Source: Agrostemma githago (taxonomy: Eukaryota > Streptophyta > Magnoliopsida > Caryophyllales > Caryophyllaceae). From it: a DNA stretch of 64,000 nt. Positions 10,224 to 19,635 of the stretch are shown piece by piece. A model generated the notes under the pieces. That model made no database searches. It worked only from the letters and a program-made list of their open reading frames with translations, and was not told where the DNA came from. The stretch's first letter is position 1. Every line of letters starts with the position of its first letter. The position numbers were made by a program, and so were the translations under genes. The stretch covers positions 64,216,606 through 64,280,605 of the forward strand of contig OY288243.1 in NCBI GenBank assembly GCA_958450325.1, given 5' to 3'.

Positions 10224-11243
10224 TAAATAATAAGAGGTCAAAATTATTGAAAATCACTATAGCCAAATTAATGTCACCTGATTGTTAACTTGTTATAAGA
10301 GGTCAAAATTTGGGTGAGTTTAGTCTGGGAAGGTTGGATGTAAAGTCGGGTTTAATGGTGGATTAAATAAAATTCAAAGTATTTTGAGAAGATCAATCAT
10401 AGTTGAGATTATAGTTGTTAAATTTCCCAAAAAAATATTCAAAGTGTCAAAATGCCCTTCATCGTAACACGATAACAAAGTTTTAAAAATATTATCATGC
10501 AAACACGAGATGTTACCTACGGAGTATCATTTTCCTATTTTTACTCTACATAGAGCATTAGCAATAATAGGTTCATAGTGGAAGTTTGTAATTACGAACG
10601 TTCGTTTGTTGGTGTGCATTGTTGTTGGAAGTTGTTTGTTCGTAGGAGTTTGTAATTACAAACGTGTTTGTTTTCTTTTCTTCCTACACAAGTGGGTCCC
10701 TCCTTCATCTTGCACACTCAATTTCTTTAGGCAAACACCCCATCTTGCACACTCTCAGTTTGTAATTAACATTCATCACTACTTAAATTAATTTTATTAG
10801 TTAATTTATATTAATTATTTTACATAAATTAATTTTATTAGTATTTATAATTAAAAAAAAGTTTGATTAAACAATAAACAAATAAATATAGGGTTCAAAC
10901 CTGACCCACCCTATAAAGATTGTATTTTCGACCCAACACGACAAACAAATTATAAGGTATTGTAAGAATGAACGAACGGAGTGCATGTTTGTGTTGTTGT
11001 GGGCTACTAAACCATCGAATTAGACACTAATACAAAATACAACTTAATTAAACATTACCAATTAAAAGAACTTGCACATAGTAATACGAAATCATGAAAT
11101 AAAACGTTACATTAAACAACAACTTAATTAAACATTACTAATTAATACTCCGTACAACTTACACTTACTAATAATAACTATGAAATAAGACGTTCAACTA
11201 GACAACACCTTAATTAAACATTATTCTGCGGAACAAGTTACAC

Positions 11244-11854
11244 TTAATAGGAGTTATCGTCGTCAGATGAAGTATCATCGTTAGAGGAGAAATTAAGACG
11301 GTCTGCTAGTTGTTCTTGAGCCGCTAGAAATTCTAACTCTTCCTCCATAGTAACTTCATTGTACACATCACAAAAATACACCCGTTCGCGTGGTAGAAAA
11401 AAATCTTCCATTCCCAGACAATAGATCGTACAAAGGTTCAAATTTCATGAAATGACTCAATCTACGAATTTCTACGACTTCTTTCCTCAACGTACGATGC
11501 TCATTAGCTTTTAGCGGATATGAATCTGCAAAATTGTAAGTAAAAAAAATTCTCTTATTAATTTCGAATAAAAGATTATATATAAAACTGATTTATTAAA
11601 TGAATAATGAAGTGCGTGTATATATATACACTACCTATAGTTGCATTGTACAAAATCAGAGGAGTTAACACAGCTGCTGCATTTCCGGATACGATGGACC
11701 CCAACATTGTTAACGGTGGTGTATAGTTTAACACATTCATGTACACCGTCTCTGACAATATTAAGTTCAGACGGGTAATGAAATTTGGAGTGTGGTTCTT
11801 GATGGAGTCAATATCTCTTTGAAACCTTCTAACTTCATCATCCCAGTAAGTCAT
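11244..11854 (-). pseudogene. Second ORF of the Harbinger element, two exons, frameshifted
   Basis: Exon 1 (11854-11635) begins MTYWDDEVRRFQRDIDSIK and ends at a gt donor (11634-11633). An acceptor (tttgcag) places exon 2 at 11525-11244 in phase, reading SYPLKANEHRTLRKEVVEIR and then an acidic tail (MEEELEFLAAQEQL, DDTSSDDDNSY). A one-base shift near 11410-11430 breaks the frame inside exon 2. PIF/Harbinger elements usually carry a DNA-binding partner ORF beside the transposase. The divergent position fits that role, but I see no clear Myb/SANT motif, so the function is inferred from context only. Confidence 0.45.
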
Positions 11855-11984
11855 GTTTACGATATTGTTTTGAATGACAGTTGTTTTATATTCAAAATTT
11901 TAGGATTAAAGTTGTTTGAATGAGAGTGGAATAAAATTTTATGATGAAGATATCAATTTATATACAATGCATGTGACGAAACAG

Positions 11985-12440
11985 TGTCACTAAAATTTAA
12001 TAAGATTTGTATTGCATATGACAAATCTCAATAATCCACTTAATAAGATGTCAGAATGAAAGTGACTACACAATGGTAATAAAATGTGATAAGATGGCAC
12101 AATGCATGTGACGAAACAGTGCCACTAAAATTTAATAAGATACAGAAATGCATGTGACGAATCTCAATAATCCACTTAATAAGATGTCAGAATGAAAGTG
12201 ACTACACAATGGTAATAAAATGTGATAAGATGGCACAATGCATGTGATGAAACAGTGCCACTAAAATTTAATAAGATACAGAAATGCATGTGACGAATCT
12301 CAATGACCCACTGAATAAGATGTCAGAATGAAAGTGACTACACAATGGTAATAAAATGTGATAAGATGTCACAATGCATGTGACGAATCTCAATGACCCA
12401 CTGAATAAGATGTCAGAATAAAAGTGACTACACAATATGT
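11985..12440. repeat. Tandem repeat between the divergent Harbinger ORFs
   Basis: The block gtcagaatgaaagtgactac-acaatggtaataaaatgtgataagatg recurs at about 12049, 12187, 12322 and, shortened, 12409. The spacings are about 138, 135 and 88 bp, with intervening catgtgacgaaacagtg words. It lies just upstream of both divergent genes, so it may hold transposase-binding or promoter sites. Confidence 0.8.
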
Positions 12441-12616
12441 ACAATATCCGGATAAGATTACATTTAGATTTCATAGTTTAGATTACATTTAGATAAGATA
12501 TGATTAAGATAAAAATTTGGATACTCTATATATAGTGATGCTCTTCATCATTCCAAATTCATATTTTACTCCAAACTTATTTTACTCATATTAATAACTG
12601 AAAAAATTATTTACTC

Positions 12617-13996
12617 ATGGAATCCAACTGGAGAGTATCCTTCAGTAATTTATTGAACAATACAAATCAAGAAACTCAAGAAAATATGGAAAATCAACCA
12701 AATCATTTCAGCTATCCATACCCACAATTTTATGGCTACCCAAATATGCCACCACCAAATTATCCAAATATGCCACCACCAAATGAAGATGATGAAATGT
12801 TCAGAGCATTTGTCGAAAGGAGAGGAAGGGAACGTGCTATAATAAGAAGGCAACCAATCTTAAGAGATCATCTGGAAGGTCATAATCGCATTTTTGCCGA
12901 TTACTTCTCCGACAACCCGGTGTACCCACCTGAGATGTTCCGTCGAAGACTTCGAATGCACAAAAGTTTGTTCATTCGTATTGTGGACACTTTATCTGAA
13001 AGATATCCCTACTTTCAGTTACGATACAATGCAGCAAATGAAAGGGGACTTTCTCCAATCCAAAAATGTACAGCTGCAATTCGACAACTGGCGTATGGAA
13101 ATCCTCCTGATTCTTACGATGAGTGCATAAGAATTGGGGAAACTACGGCGAAGGAGTGCTTGTTAATTTTTTCCGCAGTGTTATTGAAGTCTATAGGCCT
13201 CAATACCTTAGAAGGCCAAATGAAGCAGATGTTGAACGATTACTTCAAATGCACTTAGATCGTCACGGCTTTCCAGGCATGCTTGGAAGCCTCGACTGTA
13301 TGCATTGGCAGTGGAGAGCGTGTCCAGTTGTCTGGCATGGTCAGTACACGCGGGGTGATCATGCAGTGCCCACCATTATGCACGAAGCTGTTGCGTCTCA
13401 AGATTTGTGGGTATGGCATGCTTTTTTTTGGAGTGACTGGATCGAACAATGATATCAACGTTCTTCGTCAATCGCCATTGTTTAATGATGTGGTTGATGG
13501 ATTTGCTCCGCAAGTTCATTTCTCGGTTAATGGAACTGAATACTCGAAAGGGTATTATTTAGTTGATGGTATATAGCCAGAGTGGGCAACTTTTGTAAAG
13601 AGTTTCCCAAATTCAATGGACTCTAAAAGACAGTTATTCAAGAAAATACAGGAATCGGCTAGAAAAGATGTGGAACGTGCCTTTGGTGTTCTTCAAGCGT
13701 GATGGGTGATTATACGCCAAGCGGCTCGTTTTTGGGATGGAAGAAATTTGAAAGATATCATGTACGCATGTATTATACTACATAACATGATTGTTGAAGA
13801 TGAAGTAACACAGATAACTAATTGGGAAAGTGATGTCGAAGCAGATTCCGTACAAGTGAATGGAGAGTTGTTGAGTGATTTTCAAGCGTCTCTTCATAGG
13901 CGTGCCGGGCTTCGTGATCGTGAAGTTCACAACAATTTGAAAGCGGACTTGATTGAGCGTATTTGGCAACGATTTGGAGGAGATATCGAAATATAA
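12617..13996 (+). pseudogene. PIF/Harbinger DDE transposase (HARBI1-like), four disabling changes
   Basis: Starts MESNWRVSFSNLL, then a proline-rich spacer with a repeated YPNMPPPN, then DDEMFRAFVERRGRERAI and the helical region PPEMFRRRLRMHKSLF typical of plant DDE_Tnp_4 proteins. The catalytic triad is visible: D in GMLGSLDCMHWQW, D in GSNNDINVLRQSPLF, E in DVERAFGVLQ. The frame is broken by a one-base loss near 13160, an extra T in the run of eight T at about 13421-13430, a TAG at 13574-13576 and a TGA near 13700. After these the frame runs to IWQRFGGDIEI at 13993. The protein would cut and join at TWA targets; this copy cannot be active. Confidence 0.9.
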
Positions 13997-14251
13997 ATAA
14001 ATGTATTATTATAGTTGTTGGTGGGAAGTGTTAATTTTTTTTTTTTAGATTGTTAAATTGTTAAAAATAATGTAATTTAAATTAAGATTTGTTGTTTAAA
14101 AGTGTATGGAGTTAAAAACAAAAAATTATGATGTTAAAAAAAATATGGAGTTTACAAAATTATGAGTTTAAAAAAAATATTATTAAAAAATGTTTTGTTT
14201 TTAATTTAAAAAATGAAATGTTAATTTATTAAAAAAAAAATTATGATGTTA
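13997..14251. other. AT-rich non-coding tail of the Harbinger element
   Basis: Runs of A and T with repeated aaaaaaatt/ttaaaaaa words; no gene. Confidence 0.5.
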
Positions 14252-14260
14252 ATTTAAAAA

Positions 14261-15252
14261 CGGAAATTTCCCATGGTACCCTCAAACTATGTCACATTAC
14301 ACATGGTACCTCTACTTTAAGTTTGTTCACATGGTAACCTTGAGTTTTATAGTTTAGTTCCCGACTTGCCCTTACCCAAATTTCTGTCATGACGCCGTTA
14401 AATTATGACCAAAATTAATTACATTATTCAACAACTACTTTCTTCAAAAGGAGAGGGGTTCCCATGGTACCCCTAAATTTTCATAGTTGTTTCCATGGTA
14501 CCCTTAAGTTTTCACAGTTGTTCCCATGGAACCCTTAAGTTTTCGTAGTTGTTCTCATGGTACTCCTGAAAGAAAAGCAACGACTCATTGAAGCAAAGTA
14601 ACGACTAGTTTACTGAACTAGCCGTTACACAAGTGCTTAAAAATTCACTCCTCTTTCTATTTTGGCAGAATAAGATCAAACAATCCACACTTTCTCACTC
14701 AACCTTTTCACCTCCTTCTTCACTTGTACAAAAAAATGGAAAAACTTCATCACCTTAACCTTGAAGCTCGATCATCCGGAAACATCAATTTTTTCCATTT
14801 TTTTGTACAAGTGAAGAAAGAGGTGAAAAGGTTGAGTGAGTAAGTGGATTATTTGTTCTTTTTCTGCCAAAATAGAAAGGGAAGTGAATTTATAAACACT
14901 TGTGAAAAGGGAAGTTCAATAAACTAGTCGTTGCTTTCCTTTTAAGGGTACCATGGGAACAACTATGAAAAACTTAAGGGTGCCATGAGAACAACTGTGA
15001 AAACTTAAGGGTACCATGGGAACAATTATGAAATCTTAGGGGTACCATGGGAACCCCTCTCCTTTTGAAGAAAGTAGTTGTTGAGTAATGTAATTATTTT
15101 TGGTCATAATTTAACGGCATCATGACAGAAATCTGGGTAAGGTCAAATCAGGAACTAAACTATAACACTCAAGGTTACCATGGGAACAAACTTAAAAGCA
15201 GGGTTACCATGTGTAATGTGACATAGTTCGAGGGTATCATGGGACTTTTCCC
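14261..15252. mobile_element. Fold-back MULE with near full-length inverted repeats
   Basis: The left arm (from cggaaatttcccatggtacc) and the right arm (complement of ggtatcatgggacttttccc) match for most of the element and meet near 14770. Both arms carry the phrase ccatggtacccttaag several times and a tttttttgtacaagtg word close to the centre. The flanks are atttaaaaa (14252-14260) and atctaaaaa (15253-15261), a 9-bp duplication with one mismatch. No coding sequence. A transcript would fold into a long hairpin. Confidence 0.85.
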
Positions 15253-15452
15253 ATCTAAAAATGAAATGTTTTGGTAGAAATTAATGTTAAGTAGTGTTGA
15301 GTGGATTGTGTGTGGGACCCATTTATAAACTTGGATGAACTTGTACTATTGTTGACATTGGTTCTTTGAAGTTTGAGTTTGTAGATAGTGATGTGGCAGT
15401 GACGTGGCGGAGAATGAACTTGGATGGACGTTTGTTGTTGTTGTTGCTCTTA

Positions 15453-15641
15453 ACCTCAATCCCCATGCTTCCGATTCCCTTTCCCTAAAATATTGTATAA
15501 AATAAAATACTTTATATATAGATCATTGCATGCCAAGTTTTCCATGTTAATTTTGAGGTAAAGAATTGTGAGTCAAAGAATGTTGTGTCTTTGACTACCG
15601 TGTACTTAATTGAAGATAAATACGGAGTATATTTAAGTAGA
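15453..15641. other. Spacer between Harbinger and Athila LTR
   Basis: AT-rich, includes atacggagtat; no supported feature. Confidence 0.4.
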
Positions 15642-15648
15642 TGATAAT

Positions 15649-16331
15649 TGTTTTGGTAAAAATTTACCGGGTTTAGATTCGGGTTGTGGGTTAAAGCGAT
15701 CGAACTTGGGCCAATGAACCGATAAGCGAATTGAGTCTGTGAATACGAAATACGAAAAGAAAGCAAAGAGACACGAGAATTGGTGACGCGGAAACCCAAC
15801 GTGGGAAAAACCGCGGGGGGAGTCGGAATCCCGCCAAAGTATCAACTATGAACGAAGTAAAATAATGAGGAATACAAAATGTCGACTTTTGGCTATCGAG
15901 AGTTGGATTTTTCTAGTATGCTTTATGAAATGGAGTAGAAATGTGTTGAAGATTGATCGCCCCTCCTGCCAGGTGATCGTTTGGATTTTATACCTCTCCT
16001 CCTTCTGTTTCCTTGATTCCCTCCTGCTCTGGTGGATCTGCCCCTAGAATTTAGGGGGTTGTTGATTGACTCTTTCCTTTGCTTAGGGTAGGGTTTTTCT
16101 TGGTGTTGGATCATTCCTGGCCCATTTCTGGACTCGGCTGCCGGTTGGCCCAATATCGATATCGGGTTTTATTTCCTCTGTTGATTTCCTCTTGCATCGG
16201 ATTCTTGACTTTACGACTTTGACTTTTGACTTCCGAATATTATTCCGTAGTTTCTTCGTGTGTGACTTCTTGACTTTCTGACTTCAAATATTCCACGTCA
16301 TTTTTTGAGGACGCGGAATTTATCCCAAACA
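15649..16331 (-). repeat. 3' LTR of the Tat element
   Basis: Plus strand TGTTTTGGTAAAAATTTACC to ggaatttatcccaaaca. It is nearly identical to 25820-26502, with about ten substitutions (for example aacttgggcc against aactagggcc). The short frames inside it have duplicates in the other LTR and are not genes. Confidence 0.95.
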
Positions 16332-16350
16332 AATGCCCCCAAATTTCCGA
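16332..16350 (-). other. Polypurine tract before the 3' LTR
   Basis: On the minus strand ggaaatttgggggcatt lies directly before the LTR start TGTTTGGGAT. It primes plus-strand DNA synthesis in LTR retrotransposons. Confidence 0.7.
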
Positions 16351-16723
16351 CTAAGTTCATCTTAGGCGGGAATTTCTGTTTGTGTTGTTCTCAATTGGTG
16401 ACGATTTTCTTCCGCAGAGTTTGTCTTTCAGTCTACTTTCCTCGTTTTTCCAACTGACTGCTCTTCTCCCTTCATGATGATTTCGTTCCTCCCCCTCTTA
16501 ATTACTCACACTTCCCCATACCATCTTCCTCTCTTTACTTCGCTCACCCTTTCTCTCTCTCCTTACTTACTCCCATTCCTTCTTCTTCTCTCCTAACCCA
16601 TATTCCTTTCAAATTCAAATTACTCTTATCCTCCTCGTCTCCTGTTGTTCGTTGCCGTCGTTGCACTGTGCTCAGGTGAATTCCTTTCCTTCCTGTTTTT
16701 CATTATTTCTTTCTTTTTTACCG

Positions 16724-18716
16724 ATGGCCCCTAAATCCAATCGTAGCAAACTTTCTACTCCCCCGGCTTCTTCCTCGTCGTCTTTGTCGATGACGTTCTC
16801 TCCCTCTAACATTCTGGGCAAGACGCACTTTTGCGATTCTAGCTTCACTTCCAAGGACCTTTCTTTCATCAGAGAGGTCTTTGGTTTTGGTGAAGGGGTT
16901 GAGGTTCACATCCCTTCGCCTGGGCAGAAGGCGGACTCTATCCTACCAGGGTGGGTCTGCATGTATGCCTACCCCTTCCTCTTAGGTCTGCGCTTTCCTT
17001 TCCCTCCCCTCGTTCAGGAACTTCTGAACTATTACAAACTAGCCCCTTGTCAGCTGGTTCCCCATACCTGGAGGGTATTATTGTCCTTCTGTGTGTTGAA
17101 TCATCGCCATCAGAAGGACTTCTCTCTGCGCGATGTCTGCGCTGTGTTCCAGGTGCGGCCCCTGGGACGTGGCCAGGTGACGATGCGTGTAAAAGACAAG
17201 AATTTCCCTGGTATAATCTTCCCCTCCAACCCTCCAAACGCAGAATGGTTCAGAGACTTTGTTTTTGTGAAGGCTGATTCTCTTCTTCCCCTTCCCCATG
17301 ATTATCTCTATTCAGAATGGGGACCTGTCACAGGTACTCATCATGTCTTCGGTTCTTAAATTTTCTTGCACACTTACGGTGCTTACTGGTTTCATGCTAC
17401 AGGTCTGCAGCAGCTTAAGGAGGTGACACTCATTCTCGACTTTGCTGCCAAGCTTTCCAGTTTGAGTTCTGAGCAACTCACCTTCAATAACCTCTTTATC
17501 CCTTCTGGTAACGGCGCTTGTCCTCCCATAGCTGACGCCATGTCTCCTGGTGAGGGATAGTTTGCTGAGTGTGTTTATATCTTATGTTTTTGTGTGTGTG
17601 TGACTGATTTTGCCTTTTTGCCTTTATTAGGCAATTCCAAAGCTCCGATGACCTTGGACCGAGTTAGGGCCAGGAGGAAGAGCATGGTTACTCGCTCGTC
17701 CTCCAAGATGGGTTCTGGCCCATCCCCTGCCCCTTCAACCAGCTCCAAGAGGAGGCGTAGTCTTACTCCTCCTGCACGGGTTGGTTCTGCAGATGAGGCT
17801 CCTGTGATCCATGTGCCTGATTCTCCCCAGCCTTCTGTTCCACACTCTGCTGAGTGTGGTTCGGACGACATTCTGCTGGCCTTTCCCAAAGATTTTGGGA
17901 CTATCAGGGATCTGAAGGATTTGACCCCTCTGGATCAGCTTCTCTTTCCCGGTTCAGAGGTCGTGATGGCCAGGGAACCCCTCATTGAGGTGGCCGCTCA
18001 CATTACCGCCCATGCCTTTGAGGTAACTTTGCTTGTTTGACTCCTAAATTCTTTATTTTCTTTTGTACCATGCTGATGATGGCCGCGCTTCTGGTCAGAC
18101 TCTTCAAATGGCCTTGTTTCTGAAAGGTGGGGTATCTCACCTCAGAGACCTGGGGAGCCGGCCGCAGTCTGACAATGCTCGTCTATCTGAGGAGGTTGGC
18201 CATGCCAGGGCGGAGGCCCTGAGGCTGGAAGAGAAGGCTGCCAAACTGGAGAAGGAAGCTGCAAAGTTGAGAGGGGAACTGGACCAGGCCAATGGACAGC
18301 TTGCTGAGGGGGAGAAACAGAAGGTGGCTGTGGAGGAGATGCAGGCTGAGCTTGCTAGGGTTCAGGATGTCAACTCCAGTCTTCAGGAGAAGGTGGTCAC
18401 GCTGCAGGAGAACATGGAAGAAGCTCTTAGCTGGTCTGCTCTGAGTACCGAAATCCAAATGGTTAGCGCCTTCTCCAAAGGAAAGCACGTGAGCTGGGAC
18501 TTGGCTGCCTTGAAGAAGAGGATGGAGGAAGAGTTCCCCAACGGCTTTGATCTGGAGATGCTTGCTGGGGGCGAGGAGGAGGTAGTGGAGGAGTCGGTTT
18601 CCCCCCCCCCCCCCCCCCCAGCAGCTCAGGAGGCGCCTGAACTAGTGGATGCTGCTGCAGATGCCATGATTGTGGAACCCATTGCTTCTCTTCCTCCTAA
18701 GGAGGAAAATATCTAG
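16724..18716 (+). CDS. Antisense additional gene of the Tat element, four exons (putative gypsy-type transposon domain)
   Basis: Lies between pol and the 3' LTR but on the opposite strand to the polyprotein. Exons by splice consensus and phase: 16724-17333, 17403-17549, 17631-18022, 18099-18716. The start MAPKSNRSKL is chosen because the upstream stretch is pyrimidine-rich leader; an earlier in-frame Met lies at 16652. The first exon has PFPPLVQELLNYYKLAPCQL and WRVLLSFCVLN, which I recognise as the plant 'putative gypsy type transposon' domain (PF04195). The middle exons have a serine/lysine/arginine-rich segment (RKSMVTRSSSKMGS, SSKRRRSLTPP). The last exon is a long coiled coil (LRLEEKAAKLEKEAAKL) with a proline run and an acidic end at EENI. 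Biochemical role unknown. All exons are open, unlike the polyprotein. Confidence 0.7.
18600..18619 (+). repeat. Poly-C run coding for prolines
   Basis: About 19 consecutive C in the last exon of the antisense gene encode a proline run. Such runs are length-unstable and error-prone in sequencing; the frame remains open here. Confidence 0.8.
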
Positions 18717-19635
18717 GCTGTTCAGCCTGCTACTTTCTGCTGTCTTTGCCCTGCGTGGCATAAAAAATACTTTGTTAAAATTTGATCTGTTCTGGATTTT
18801 CTTCTGCTCAAGGGAGCGGAATATCTGAATTTTACCTCTGCTCGGGGGAGCAGAGGGTTTGAACTTGTTAGGATGCGATGTTTTTACTGCACTTGTTTGC
18901 TTACTCTGTGATGTTTCTGTGTTTGATTTGCTTGTTTTGCTTTGATTATCGTCGTCTGTTGTATGCATGCCTTTGTTTGTATGGTCGACCCTTGATAGGT
19001 GGTGGCCTGGGATTTTGTTTACCCACTCAGTCAGAGGTGCCACGCTTTGCGTGGGTGCTGAGTGGCGCAGGAGACTTGTAATGTCCTGGTTGTAGGCACT
19101 CAGCACAAGACGCACGCCTTCTGTGGAAATTATACACTCCACCAGATCAATTACCCATTTCAGTTGACAAAGTAATTGATAAAGGATAAAAAATCTATCT
19201 TATTTGGAAGTATTGGTGGGAGAGAATTATATCTTCAAAACGTGTGAGGGTTAAAATCAATTTCATATATAGGTGCGTAAAAGGGAATAAACAGAAACAT
19301 GTGACAGAAAACTCAAAGAATGCAACAAAGTTAGGTTTGGAAAATATGTGAAAGGGTTTTTGAAATTTTGAGATAAAAGAAAACAGGTTTTTTTTTTAGG
19401 TTATGCGAAAATCTGATCAAGTTTTGAGACATGAAAATGAGCTAAGTCTAAAGCTTGTGAAAAATTAAATTTTGTCTCAGATGTCAAAAATCTTGCAACC
19501 TAAAGAACATTTTGAAAGGTAAAGTAGAGTTATAAAGACAGCAGATGTGATTACCTAGGCTCTGGTGGAGGTGTATCCGGCGGATTGAATACCTTATTTC
19601 TGGCGATAGTGGCCTATACTTCTGGTGATTTTTAC
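18717..19635. other. Non-coding interval between antisense gene and polyprotein
   Basis: Both genes end toward this interval. It would hold the two 3' ends. It is AT-rich, with two similar words gctc(a/g)(a/g)gggagc(g/a)ga near 18810 and 18842. No further gene is seen. Confidence 0.5.

Larger units (their letters stand above)
7790..10428. mobile_element. Mutator-like element (outer), with nested MULE
   Basis: The left end gggttaatttatataaataa with ctcaactat and atcttctca words is matched by the complement of the right end gttgttaaatttccc. The flanks are a perfect 9-bp direct repeat, aaaaaaata, at 7781-7789 and 10429-10437: the 9-bp target duplication of MULEs. No transposase is present. A 123-codon frame at 8017-8388 is proline/serine-rich at its start and unrecognised; it could be captured gene sequence or noise. 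A second MULE (9200-10223) and a Helitron-type 3' end (8522-8551) lie inside. Confidence 0.8.
10553..15449. mobile_element. PIF/Harbinger transposon, decayed
   Basis: The left end gagcattagcaataat and the complement of the right end (gagcaacaacaacaac) share the GAGCA start usual in plant PIF/Harbinger and Tourist elements. The 3-bp flanks are ata (10550-10552) and tta (15450-15452), one mismatch from the expected TWA duplication. Between them lie a DDE transposase (plus) and a second ORF (minus) in divergent order, with a repeat array between the two. A fold-back MULE was inserted later in the right part. Confidence 0.75.

Noticed and set aside
15865..16153. Pair of frames repeated at 26036-26324
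   Set aside because: Both copies are LTR sequence of the Tat element; duplication explains their similarity.
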